Below, in pieces: positions 1 to 5,721 of a stretch of 15,166 nucleotides of DNA. Origin of the DNA: Polyangia bacterium (GTDB lineage: Bacteria; Myxococcota_A; Polyangia; Polyangiales; Polyangiaceae); contig JAUIKB010000028.1 of the NCBI GenBank assembly GCA_030430975.1, positions 1 to 15,166 of the forward strand, read 5' to 3'. How positions within the stretch are numbered: position 1 is the stretch's first letter; every line of letters begins with the position of its first letter. The translations under genes and the position numbers were made by a program. The notes beneath the pieces were generated by a model. The model was not told where the DNA came from. It saw only the letters and a program-made list of their open reading frames with translations, and ran no database searches.

Positions 1-692
1 CCGCTACCATGACGGTTCGGATCAACGCCCAGGACATCGTCGCGCGAGATCCAATGGCTCGACCGGTGATGGGCACCGCGGCCGACTGCACCAACCAAGT
101 CGGACCGGCCGTGACGAATCTCACGCTGTACTTCCTGCTCACCGCCGAAGGCGATATGGCCGCGGCGACCGCCAGCGATACGTGGAGCGAGCTCGCCTAC
201 GATCTGATCGGCCCCGAAGCGCCTACCGATCTGTCGGCAGGCGCTGGCGAAAACCGGCTCGTGCTCGGTTGGGATACGCCAGCGACGTCGATCGACGACT
301 CGGTCGGTATCAACGCCTACTGTGAGCGCATCACCGGCACCGACTGTACGTCGACGACGCTGGTGCCCGGCATGGAGCCTGACTCAACCGTCACTCAGTG
401 CGGGACGTCGTCCAACGCCAGTCGCGCCGAAGTCGAAGGGCTGTCCAACGGCGTGCGCTACGCCGTCGCCATCGCCGCCTACGACGGCGTCGGAAACGTC
501 GGGCCCCTATCCGAGATCGCCTGCGGCACCCCCGTCGAGGTCGATAACTTCTTCGAAACGTACCGACGCAATGGCGGACAAGCGGGCGGTGGATTTTGCG
601 CCATCCACGCTGGTTCATCCGCCCCCGCGGGTCTCGCGCTCGGCGTGGCCGCTTGGGCGCTCGCGCTGAGACGACGACGGTGGACCCCGTGA
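1..692 (+). CDS. Fibronectin type III protein with MYXO-CTERM-like tail (5' end missing)
   Basis: The reading frame is open to the left edge of the window, so the gene almost certainly starts upstream; the ATG at position 9 is probably internal. The visible 230 residues hold a fibronectin-III-like domain (from about the PEAPTDLSA segment to SEIACGTP, with the typical W, L and Y core pattern and four Cys that may form disulfides). A short linker DNFFETYRRNGGQAGGG follows. The tail is a Cys (GFCAI), a hydrophobic segment LALGVAAWALAL and the basic cluster RRRR. This Cys, membrane helix and Arg-cluster order is the MYXO-CTERM sorting signal known from myxobacteria, which implies export and surface anchoring. 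The stop overlaps the next ATG by one base (TGATG), so the two are probably translationally coupled. From memory, the pair resembles the MXAN_2561/MXAN_2562 neighbours of Myxococcus. The ligand and function are unknown. Confidence 0.8.
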   Translation, partial: ATMTVRINAQDIVARDPMARPVMGTAADCTNQVGPAVTNLTLYFLLTAEGDMAAATASDTWSELAYDLIGPEAPTDLSAGAGENRLVLGWDTPATSIDDSVGINAYCERITGTDCTSTTLVPGMEPDSTVTQCGTSSNASRAEVEGLSNGVRYAVAIAAYDGVGNVGPLSEIACGTPVEVDNFFETYRRNGGQAGGGFCAIHAGSSAPAGLALGVAAWALALRRRRWTP

Positions 693-1453
693 TGCGGTCA
701 CATCTGCTCGCCGCGGGCGCGGCCGCCGCCGCGCTCAGTACGTTTAGCCTGAACGCGTCAGCACAAGGCGTCGACGAGTTTGGAGCCTACGGCGGCCTCG
801 ACGACCACCGCGAGTCGCCGCAGAACGTCGCGTTCGAGTTGCGCGTCGGGCGCTACCTGCCGAACGTCGACGATGAATTCGGTGGCGCGACGCCGTTTGC
901 CGACACGTTTGGCGACGACAATCGTTTCCTGGTCGGTTTTGAAGTCGACTGGCAGGCGCTCAGAATCCCCAAGTTTGGCACGCTCGGCCCCGGAATCGGC
1001 ATCGGCTACACGAGCGCGTCCGCAACCGCCCAGAAGTCCGACGGGACAGGGGCATCGGAACAGGACACGAGCCTAGCGATCAATCCCGTGTACTTGGTCG
1101 GCGTGTTGCGCGTGGACGTGCTCATGCGCGAATTCCACATCCCGTTGGTCCCATACGGAAAGCTCGGCCTCGGCTACGCATGGTGGGACGCCCGAGACGG
1201 CGAGCGGGCCGCCTATGACGACCAAGGCATTCGAGGCAAAGGCACTTCCTACGGATATCAATTCGCGCTGGGCGGCATGTTCGAACTCGACTTTCTCGAC
1301 CCGGAAGCCGCTGTGCAGCTCGACGCCAACATGGGCGTGAATAGCTCGTACGTGTTCGTCGAGTGGTACTTCAGCCAGCTGGATGGGTTTGGTTCGAACA
1401 AGCTGCAGGTCGGCACGAACACCTGGATGCTGGGCCTGGCCCTAGAGATCTGA
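692..1453 (+). CDS. Secreted outer-membrane beta-barrel-type protein
   Basis: The product has 253 residues from the ATG that overlaps the preceding stop; an in-frame GTG lies three bases earlier. I prefer 692 because it puts a clean signal peptide at the N-terminus: MRSHLLAAGAAAAALSTF, then a likely signal peptidase I site after NASA (A-S-A before Q25). An upstream extension would put an Arg-rich stretch before it. The mature protein has alternating hydrophobic/polar strands rich in Gly, Tyr and Phe (for example GIGIGYTSASATA, YGKLGLGYAWW, YGYQFALGGMFEL). It ends in a strand-like TWMLGLALEI, similar to the C-terminal signal recognised by the BAM machinery although the last residue is Ile rather than Phe. 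An outer-membrane barrel is therefore likely. It resembles the family named after MXAN_2562 (recalled, not checked). It is probably in one operon with the anchored FN3 protein. Confidence 0.75.
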   Translation: MRSHLLAAGAAAAALSTFSLNASAQGVDEFGAYGGLDDHRESPQNVAFELRVGRYLPNVDDEFGGATPFADTFGDDNRFLVGFEVDWQALRIPKFGTLGPGIGIGYTSASATAQKSDGTGASEQDTSLAINPVYLVGVLRVDVLMREFHIPLVPYGKLGLGYAWWDARDGERAAYDDQGIRGKGTSYGYQFALGGMFELDFLDPEAAVQLDANMGVNSSYVFVEWYFSQLDGFGSNKLQVGTNTWMLGLALEI

Positions 1454-1574
1454 CTCTTTGCTCGCCGCTGCGCGGCGCCGGCTCGCTGCCGCCGCGCGGC
1501 GTGTCTAACTCAGCGACCTGCAACGCCGTCCACCGCGGTCAGCTCTGCCATGAGGCGTAGCCGGTAACCATCAC

Positions 1575-1596
1575 AGCGCCGCGCAACCGCGGCGCT
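1575..1596 (+). terminator. Hairpin downstream of barrel gene, possible 3' end
   Basis: AGCGCCGCG, loop CAAC, CGCGGCGCT form a perfect 9-bp stem about 120 bases after the barrel gene's stop. No T-run follows on either strand, so it is not a classic intrinsic terminator. It could stabilise a 3' end or work with Rho. Confidence is low. Confidence 0.3.
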
Positions 1597-1717
1597 CCCC
1601 GGTCGCAAAACCAAGACGGGCAGAGGTGACCCGTCCCGGGTGTAGCGGGCGCCTGCGCTTCGCGAGGGCGCACACGTGCGCGCGTTGTCAGCTGCTTTAG
1701 ACGGCCGACCCCGACTC

Positions 1718-1741
1718 CCCGACACCCGAACCCGACACCCG
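1718..1741. repeat. Two direct copies of an 11-bp sequence
   Basis: CCCGACACCCG occurs at 1718-1728 and again at 1731-1741, with a 13-base period. A diverged third unit (CCCCGACTCCCCG) precedes them. It lies in the spacer just before the recA terminator and does not overlap a gene. Confidence 0.5.
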
Positions 1742-1744
1742 GAC

Positions 1745-1796
1745 AAAAATTAGGCGCCCCAAGTCGGAGGCATCGAACACTACAACTTGGGGCGCC
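1745..1796 (-). terminator. Rho-independent terminator of recA
   Basis: Read on the minus strand, the sequence after the recA stop has a perfect 12-bp stem (GGCGCCCCAAGT at 1796-1785 pairing with ACTTGGGGCGCC at 1764-1753) around a 20-base loop. TAATTTTTG follows directly. A GC-rich stem plus a T-run 44 bases past the stop codon is the classic intrinsic terminator. The plus strand has no T-run after the stem, so the signal is directional and belongs to recA. Confidence 0.88.
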
Positions 1797-1840
1797 GGGA
1801 TACGTTGGTCGCTGCGGAAACAGCGACTCTGCAGTGACTG

Positions 1841-2971
1841 CTAGTTCGAGCGGGCGCGAGCCTTACCGTTTGATTTGACCGGCTTTGGCGAAGCCTTACC
1901 TTCGGGCGAAGGCTTGGTCGCGGTGTCGTCAGCATCGTCCGTATCGAGCTTGCGAACGATGCCGTGATTCTCCAGCACGCGCTGTTCGATCTTCGCCATC
2001 AGTGCGGGGCGCTCCTCCAGATATGTTCGCGCGTTGTCTCGGCCCTGACCGATGCGCTCTTCGCCCATCGAGAACCACGAGCCGCTCTTTTGGATGATGT
2101 TCGCATCCACCGCGTGATCGACGACCTCGCCGGAACGGCTAACACCCTTGCCATAGATGATGTCGAACTCGACCTCGCGAAACGGCGGCGCCATCTTGTT
2201 CTTCACGACCTTCACGCGGGTGCGGTTGCCTACGATGCTCACGTCACCCTTGCGCTCCTTCGACGCTTCCTTGATGGCACCGATGCGGCGCACGTCGAGG
2301 CGCACCGATGAGTAGAACTTCAGCGCATTGCCGCCGCTCGTCGTCTCTGGACTACCGAACATCACGCCGATCTTCATTCGGATCTGGTTAGTGAAGAAGA
2401 TCGAGCAGTTCGAGCGGGACACCGAGCCCGTCAGCTTACGAAGAGCTTGGCTCATCAAGCGCGCCTGCAGCCCGACATGCGAGTCACCCATGTCGCCCTC
2501 GATCTCGGCCTTAGGAACCAGCGCAGCAACCGAATCCACGACGATCAGATCCACCGCGTTGGAGCGCACTAGCATCTCGGCGATCTCCAGCGCCTGCTCA
2601 CCGTAGTCCGGCTGACTGATCAAGAGCTCATCCGTCTTGACGCCGAGCTTCTTGGCGTAGGTGATATCGAGCGCGTGCTCGGCGTCGATGAATGCCGCCA
2701 CACCGCCTTGTCGCTGGACGCTGGCGATCGCGTGCAGGGTCAACGTGGTCTTGCCACTCGACTCGGGGCCGAACACCTCGATGATGCGCCCCCGCGGATA
2801 CCCACCGATTCCCAGGCCGATATCTAGTCCGAGCGAACCCGTCGGGATGACCGGCACGTCGCCGCCCATCTTGTCGCCGTCCTTGAGTCGCATGATGGCG
2901 CCGCGTCCAAACTCTTTCTCGACGCTGGCGATTGCGAGCTCGAGGTTCTTCATCTTTTGCTTGTCTTCCAT
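1841..2971 (-). CDS. recA: RecA recombinase
   Basis: The product is a 376-residue RecA, the ATP-dependent DNA strand-exchange protein of homologous recombination that also stimulates LexA self-cleavage in the SOS response. Visible hallmarks are the Walker A loop GPESSGKTT (residues 68-76, Lys74), catalytic Glu98 in FIDAEHA, the Walker B strand LIVVDS with Asp146, loop L1 around EIEGDMGDSHVGLQAR, and loop L2 in FTNQIRMKIGVMFGSPETT with the following GGNALKFY. Length is close to the usual 350-ish residues, with a longer tail: a short acidic run (DTDDADD) followed by a Lys/Arg/Ser/Pro-rich end (residues 352-376), unlike the purely acidic E. coli tail. Start is ATG at 2971, matching the family N-terminus; the Shine-Dalgarno is weak (GAGAG about 8 bases upstream). 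No recX follows. Monocistronic, with its own promoter and terminator. Confidence 0.98.
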   Translation of the reverse strand: MEDKQKMKNLELAIASVEKEFGRGAIMRLKDGDKMGGDVPVIPTGSLGLDIGLGIGGYPRGRIIEVFGPESSGKTTLTLHAIASVQRQGGVAAFIDAEHALDITYAKKLGVKTDELLISQPDYGEQALEIAEMLVRSNAVDLIVVDSVAALVPKAEIEGDMGDSHVGLQARLMSQALRKLTGSVSRSNCSIFFTNQIRMKIGVMFGSPETTSGGNALKFYSSVRLDVRRIGAIKEASKERKGDVSIVGNRTRVKVVKNKMAPPFREVEFDIIYGKGVSRSGEVVDHAVDANIIQKSGSWFSMGEERIGQGRDNARTYLEERPALMAKIEQRVLENHGIVRKLDTDDADDTATKPSPEGKASPKPVKSNGKARARSN

Positions 2972-3041
2972 CGTGCAACTCTCGTGGCTGGAGCGAAGGT
3001 TTGGCGCTGACGCTCATCGTGAACGCCCGGCCTTATCGAAG

Positions 3042-3059
3042 ACCGGTTCAAGCACCGGT
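3042..3059 (-). other. Small hairpin in the recA leader
   Basis: ACCGGT, a six-base loop and ACCGGT form a 6-bp stem inside the predicted 5' untranslated region of recA, about 70 bases before the start codon. Possible mRNA structure; no known motif. Confidence 0.35.
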
Positions 3060-3069
3060 GATGGACAGA

Positions 3070-3098
3070 GAACTACTGTGCGACTGTTCAGATGTCAA
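3070..3098 (-). promoter_or_regulatory. recA promoter with LexA (SOS)-box-like operator in the spacer
   Basis: On the minus strand there is a perfect -35 hexamer TTGACA (3098-3093), then 17 bases, then a weak -10 TAGTTC (3075-3070). The spacer plus one flanking base contains CTG-N10-CAG (3091-3076), the core spacing of the E. coli LexA box. Read on the plus strand, 3076-3092 also fits 14 of 17 positions of the Myxococcus LexA consensus CTRHAMRYBYGTTCAGS as I remember it. An SOS box between -35 and -10 is exactly the layout of E. coli recA. The leader would be about 90 bases. Confidence 0.65.
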
Positions 3099-3183
3099 AT
3101 CCAGCACGGTCGTATTCTGTCATGGCTCGCCAACTGATGGAGATCACTGAACTACCGGGTTTTCTGCAGTCAAATGAATCCTA

Positions 3184-3205
3184 GGTGGGTCGGAAACGAC
3201 CCACC
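3184..3205. other. Perfect 9-bp hairpin with GAAA tetraloop
   Basis: GGTGGGTCG, GAAA, CGACCCACC form a flawless stem closed by a GNRA-class tetraloop on the plus strand (TTTC on the other). It lies between the divergent recA promoter and the cytochrome gene, so it is not in a position to terminate either. On the plus strand GGCCTTTCCCC follows. It could be a leader element, the end of a small RNA, or a protein-binding site. Confidence 0.5.
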
Positions 3206-3270
3206 GGCCTTTCCCCACCATCACCGTATATCGACCAGCCGCGGCGGGGTGCGGACCCTCGCACGCGTGA

Positions 3271-3276
3271 TAGTAT
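3271..3276 (+). promoter_or_regulatory. TAnnnT-type -10 element, possible leaderless start
   Basis: TAGTAT ends six bases before the GTG start of the cytochrome-like lipoprotein. That would put the transcription start at or next to the start codon. No Shine-Dalgarno sequence and no clear -35 are visible. Confidence 0.35.
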
Positions 3277-3282
3277 CCCGCG

Positions 3283-3756
3283 GTGCGCCGCCTCCCATGG
3301 TTGACGACTGCCCTCGCGGTGTCGCTGGTTTTCGCCTGTGGTGAGCACGAAACGGAGTTGAACCGCCTCGGCGGGCCGATACCGGACTTTGACGCCGCTC
3401 TTCCGGACGGGGCTTCAGATGCTGCCGGGGATGCGACGAGCGACGCGGACGCTGGACCCGCGGAATTTCTCCCGTGCGACGTCGCCGAGGTGCTGAAAAA
3501 CAAGTGTCAACGCTGCCACTTAGACCCGACAGAGAATGGAGCGCCCTTCCCGCTCGTCTCATATAGCGACACACAAGCAGACTTCTTCGGATCGGTTGTT
3601 TCTGACCGCATCAAGAATGCGGTGGAAACCGACTTCATGCCGGCTACCTTCATCATGCTGGATCCGCCCGTTGAAACGCTCACGGCTGACGAAAAGAAGG
3701 TCGTGCTCGACTGGATCGCTGCGGGCGCTCAGCCTGTCGATACTCCTTGCGAGTAG
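3283..3756 (+). CDS. Monoheme cytochrome-c-like lipoprotein
   Basis: The product has 157 residues from a GTG start that gives a compact lipoprotein signal: MRR, a hydrophobic stretch, then VFAC with Cys19 as the likely lipidated residue. A flexible Asp/Ala-rich linker follows (about residues 36-60), then a small domain with one heme-binding motif CQRCH (Cys75, Cys78, His79). Met119 in the segment TDFMPA is a plausible distal ligand. The C-terminal helix LTADEKKVVLDWIAAGAQP is typical of small c-type cytochrome domains in myxobacteria and planctomycetes. It is probably an electron carrier tethered to a membrane facing the periplasm; the partner is unknown. No Shine-Dalgarno is visible; a TAGTAT element sits six bases before the start. 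Two extra Cys (65 and 156) could pair in a disulfide. Confidence 0.8.
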   Translation: MRRLPWLTTALAVSLVFACGEHETELNRLGGPIPDFDAALPDGASDAAGDATSDADAGPAEFLPCDVAEVLKNKCQRCHLDPTENGAPFPLVSYSDTQADFFGSVVSDRIKNAVETDFMPATFIMLDPPVETLTADEKKVVLDWIAAGAQPVDTPCE

Positions 3757-3792
3757 GCGTCCGCACCGGTGAGGCCGGGGTGCGTGCGTTCG

Positions 3793-3799
3793 AAAGGAG
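3793..3799 (+). promoter_or_regulatory. Strong Shine-Dalgarno of the 61-residue gene
   Basis: AAAGGAG lies six bases before the ATG at 3806. It fixes the start and is the main argument that this short reading frame is translated. Confidence 0.75.
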
Positions 3800-3805
3800 C
3801 ATCCG

Positions 3806-3991
3806 ATGGAAAACCTCGATTTAGATCCGGAGGCCGTGGAAAAGGTAATCCGGCGACGTCTGAGGGCGCGCGCGGCACGCGCTGATTGCGGCGTAAAACT
3901 CGGCGCCGCAACGCTGCAGCGCTGGGCAGCGGAGGAATTCCGCTACATCGTCGACAAAGAGCGAGCCGCCAGAGAGCTTGAGCTCAATTGA
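3806..3991 (+). CDS. Small hypothetical protein, 61 residues
   Basis: The protein is unrecognised. The sequence is mostly helical and highly charged, with a central Arg/Ala run (VIRRRLRARAARADCG), a single Cys28 and an amphipathic C-terminal helix LQRWAAEEFRYIVDKERAA. There is no signal peptide, membrane segment or known motif. A strong AAAGGAG ribosome binding site supports it. It starts 49 bases after the cytochrome gene on the same strand with no terminator between, so co-transcription is likely. A minus-strand frame (3821-4054) overlaps it but lacks a ribosome binding site. Its small size and charge suggest a cytosolic binding or adaptor protein, but nothing shows the partner. Confidence 0.6.
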   Translation: MENLDLDPEAVEKVIRRRLRARAARADCGVKLGAATLQRWAAEEFRYIVDKERAARELELN

Positions 3992-4005
3992 GTCAAACCT
4001 GACTC
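3990..4005. terminator. Hairpin between convergent genes
   Basis: GAGTCA, loop AACC, TGACTC form a 6-bp stem that fills the gap between the stop codons of the 61-residue gene and the oxygenase gene. The stem extends with a bulge to ATTGAG/CTCAAT. There is no T-run. It may act as a weak two-way terminator. Confidence 0.35.
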
Positions 4006-4962
4006 TCAATCCGCCTCGGGTTGAATACCCGCTGCGCGCCACCAGCCCATCCATTGCTTCGTGAGAATACCAAGTCGCCAGCTGAGCTCCCTAACCTTTG
4101 CCAGGCTCGCGTTGACCGCTCGCTTGTGCTCCGCGTTGTTACGATAGGCTCGCTTGACGACGTCTTCTGGGATGCCGTATTCCTCGACCAGCTGCCGCGG
4201 TGGTTCCAGCATCAGCCCTGCCATCTGGCCCAGGATTACCGGCGTCGCTGTGCGAAGCTTGGTCATCTGCAGGCGGCTCAGTCGCGGAACCTCTCGCTCC
4301 AGGTAAAGGCGCGCGAAGCACAGGTGCCTCGCCTCCTCGGTGACGTGAATGCGGATAATGCGCTCCAAGAGCGGGTGAAGTTCGCCATCGCTGCGCAGAG
4401 CCTCACGCTGGACGTGGTCGATCGGCTCCTCACCGCCTAGTACGAACATGAAGAACAGCTCGGGGAAGCGACGACCCAGGGCGGCGATCTGTCGGGTCGT
4501 CATCTGCATGGAAGCCGGAAGCGGCTCTACGTGAAGCCCCGTGCGGTTCACGAACTCCTGGAACATGAGCGAGTGCTGCGCCTCCTCGATGACCTCATGG
4601 TACGCGTACCGAAAGTCTGGAGACCTTCCATCGATCGTCATTGCGAACTCGAGCAGGCCGCGTTTCAGAACGCTCTCGAACTCCAAACCGCGGCGCATCT
4701 GGACAGCGATCATGTGAAGCCCAAGGCGACTTCGGACCTCTTGCGACTGCGCTTGGTACCAACTGGTCCGACCGAGCGGATCACCGGGGCCTTTTTCCCA
4801 GCGCGGATCGTCGGTTCTTATCGCGTTCTTGGCGTCATCCCAGTCGATGTCCTCGTAGGCATCGAAGTGTTTCTTGACGGACTGCTCGCTGAGCCGCCGG
4901 ATGATCTGCTCGGGCGTTTGTTTACGGGAGCGTCGTCCCGCTTGGTCCACTGGTTGCAGCAT
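4006..4962 (-). CDS. AurF-type diiron oxygenase
   Basis: The product has 318 residues and looks like a ferritin-like diiron enzyme of the p-aminobenzoate N-oxygenase (AurF) family, whose founder oxidises an arylamine to a nitro group. The full metal-ligand pattern is readable: Glu93, Glu127-x2-His130 (EEAQH), Glu178 or Glu179 (GGEEP), and His206-x3-Glu210-x2-His213 (HVTEEARH). This is all seven ligands of the AurF signature, with near-family spacing. There is no signal peptide, so it is cytosolic. I chose ATG 4962 because GGAG sits seven bases upstream; a TTG at 4995 has no ribosome binding site and would only add MARGRSPWRKK. The start lies inside the 3' end of the TetR gene (41-base overlap), so the two are coupled and the TetR protein is the likely regulator. 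The substrate is unknown; fatty-acyl or aromatic-amine chemistry are both known for relatives. Confidence 0.82.
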   Translation of the reverse strand: MLQPVDQAGRRSRKQTPEQIIRRLSEQSVKKHFDAYEDIDWDDAKNAIRTDDPRWEKGPGDPLGRTSWYQAQSQEVRSRLGLHMIAVQMRRGLEFESVLKRGLLEFAMTIDGRSPDFRYAYHEVIEEAQHSLMFQEFVNRTGLHVEPLPASMQMTTRQIAALGRRFPELFFMFVLGGEEPIDHVQREALRSDGELHPLLERIIRIHVTEEARHLCFARLYLEREVPRLSRLQMTKLRTATPVILGQMAGLMLEPPRQLVEEYGIPEDVVKRAYRNNAEHKRAVNASLAKVRELSWRLGILTKQWMGWWRAAGIQPEAD

Positions 4963-5635
4963 CTTTTTTCTCCACGGCGAGCGACCCCGCGCCAACAGGA
5001 GCCGGAAGTATGAACTCGCCTGACTTGGCCGCCTGCACGGCGGTCCTAATAAACTGTTTGAGGGTAATTAAAACCAACTGCTCTCGGCCCGGTTGCTCCT
5101 GGCGCAGATGATGCAACGCCAACCCATCCAGTACCGCGAACACATAGTCGGGGACGATGTCGATGAATCCGTGGTGCTCCTGCAACTCTGGGAAGAGCTG
5201 CCGAAACAACACGCGCACGCCATCGTTGAAACGCGCTGTCACCTCGTCCACGTGAAGGGCGAGTTCTCGATCGGTTCGGGCCGCCACGGTTACTTCGAGC
5301 CAAGCCCCGAACGTACGACCGGAAACCATACCCCACAGGATGTCGATCGCGGCATCGCCGCTATCGATCCCCTCCGGGAGTGCATCGAACGCTTCCCGAA
5401 ACTCCACCATCCGGCGTTGAATCAGGTGTTCAACCGCCGAGCTAACAAGCTCAGCCTTACTTGGAAAGTGATGCAGCTGCGCACCGCGGGATACCTTGGC
5501 GCGCTTGGCAATCTGCGTCGTCGTCGTGCCGGAATATCCGTAGAGGAATAGACAATCGACGGCCGCGTCGAGAATTTTTCCGCGGGTATCCTCTGTCCGC
5601 TCTTGCTGCGACCGGCGCCTCCTCCTCCTGCGCAT
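4922..5635 (-). CDS. TetR-family transcriptional regulator
   Basis: The product has 237 residues from ATG 5635; a GTG two codons earlier (5641) is the alternative. A very basic N-terminal arm (RRRRRRR) precedes the TetR DNA-binding domain: helix GKILDAAVDCLFLYGYSG, then the helix-turn-helix TTTTQIAKRAKVSRGAQLHHFPSKAELV, a textbook TetR signature. The rest is a helical ligand-binding and dimerisation domain without recognisable specificity. The C-terminal 30 residues are low in structure, and their DNA also contains the oxygenase start. It very likely controls its own promoter and the downstream oxygenase gene: an inverted repeat overlaps its -35. No Shine-Dalgarno is present. TACTCT ends six bases before ATG 5635, so the mRNA may be leaderless. 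The inducer could be the oxygenase substrate or product. Confidence 0.88.
   Translation of the reverse strand: MRRRRRRRSQQERTEDTRGKILDAAVDCLFLYGYSGTTTTQIAKRAKVSRGAQLHHFPSKAELVSSAVEHLIQRRMVEFREAFDALPEGIDSGDAAIDILWGMVSGRTFGAWLEVTVAARTDRELALHVDEVTARFNDGVRVLFRQLFPELQEHHGFIDIVPDYVFAVLDGLALHHLRQEQPGREQLVLITLKQFIRTAVQAAKSGEFILPAPVGAGSLAVEKKDAATSGPSGTTLP
4970..4973 (-). promoter_or_regulatory. Shine-Dalgarno deciding the oxygenase start
   Basis: On the minus strand GGAG is followed by seven bases (AAAAAAG) and ATG at 4962. It lies inside the TetR coding sequence and points to ATG 4962 rather than the upstream TTG. Confidence 0.75.
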
Positions 5636-5641
5636 GGACAC

Positions 5642-5684
5642 AGAGTAGCGATTTCATAAAAACAGTCAAGCCTGTTTGTTTATG
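5642..5684 (-). promoter_or_regulatory. Promoter of the tetR-oxygenase operon with inverted-repeat operator
   Basis: On the minus strand a -35 TTGACT (5669-5664), 16-base spacer and -10 TACTCT (5647-5642) precede ATG 5635. The -35 sits in a perfect inverted repeat, AAACAG-6-CTGTTT (5677-5660). The repeat extends outward to CATAAA/TTTATG (5684-5655) with a 2-base offset. A palindrome over the promoter next to a tetR gene is the usual place for an autoregulatory operator. Confidence 0.6.
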
Positions 5685-5721
5685 GCTTCACCTCGAGCGA
5701 AATCCGCATGATTACGGAGGT

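Larger units (their letters stand above)
1454..1744. other. Gene-free spacer between barrel gene and recA terminator
   Basis: This stretch holds no gene I can support. It contains GC-rich self-complementary sequence at 1464-1476 and 1490-1499, a perfect 9-bp hairpin at 1575-1596 and a short direct repeat at 1718-1741. A 78-codon minus-strand frame (1510-1746, TTG start, no ribosome binding site) crosses it, but it has no recognisable motif and begins inside the recA terminator. Confidence 0.5.

Noticed and set aside
1510..1746. 78-codon minus-strand frame between the barrel gene and recA
   Set aside because: It has a TTG start, no Shine-Dalgarno, begins within the recA terminator and has no recognisable motif. 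A decayed gene fragment cannot be excluded.
3184..3205. Intrinsic terminator for a flanking gene
   Set aside because: It lies upstream of both neighbouring genes, and the T-run after it is only three bases.
4531..5013. 160-codon plus-strand frame opposite the oxygenase gene
   Set aside because: It is antisense to a gene with a complete diiron motif set; its own product shows no family features.
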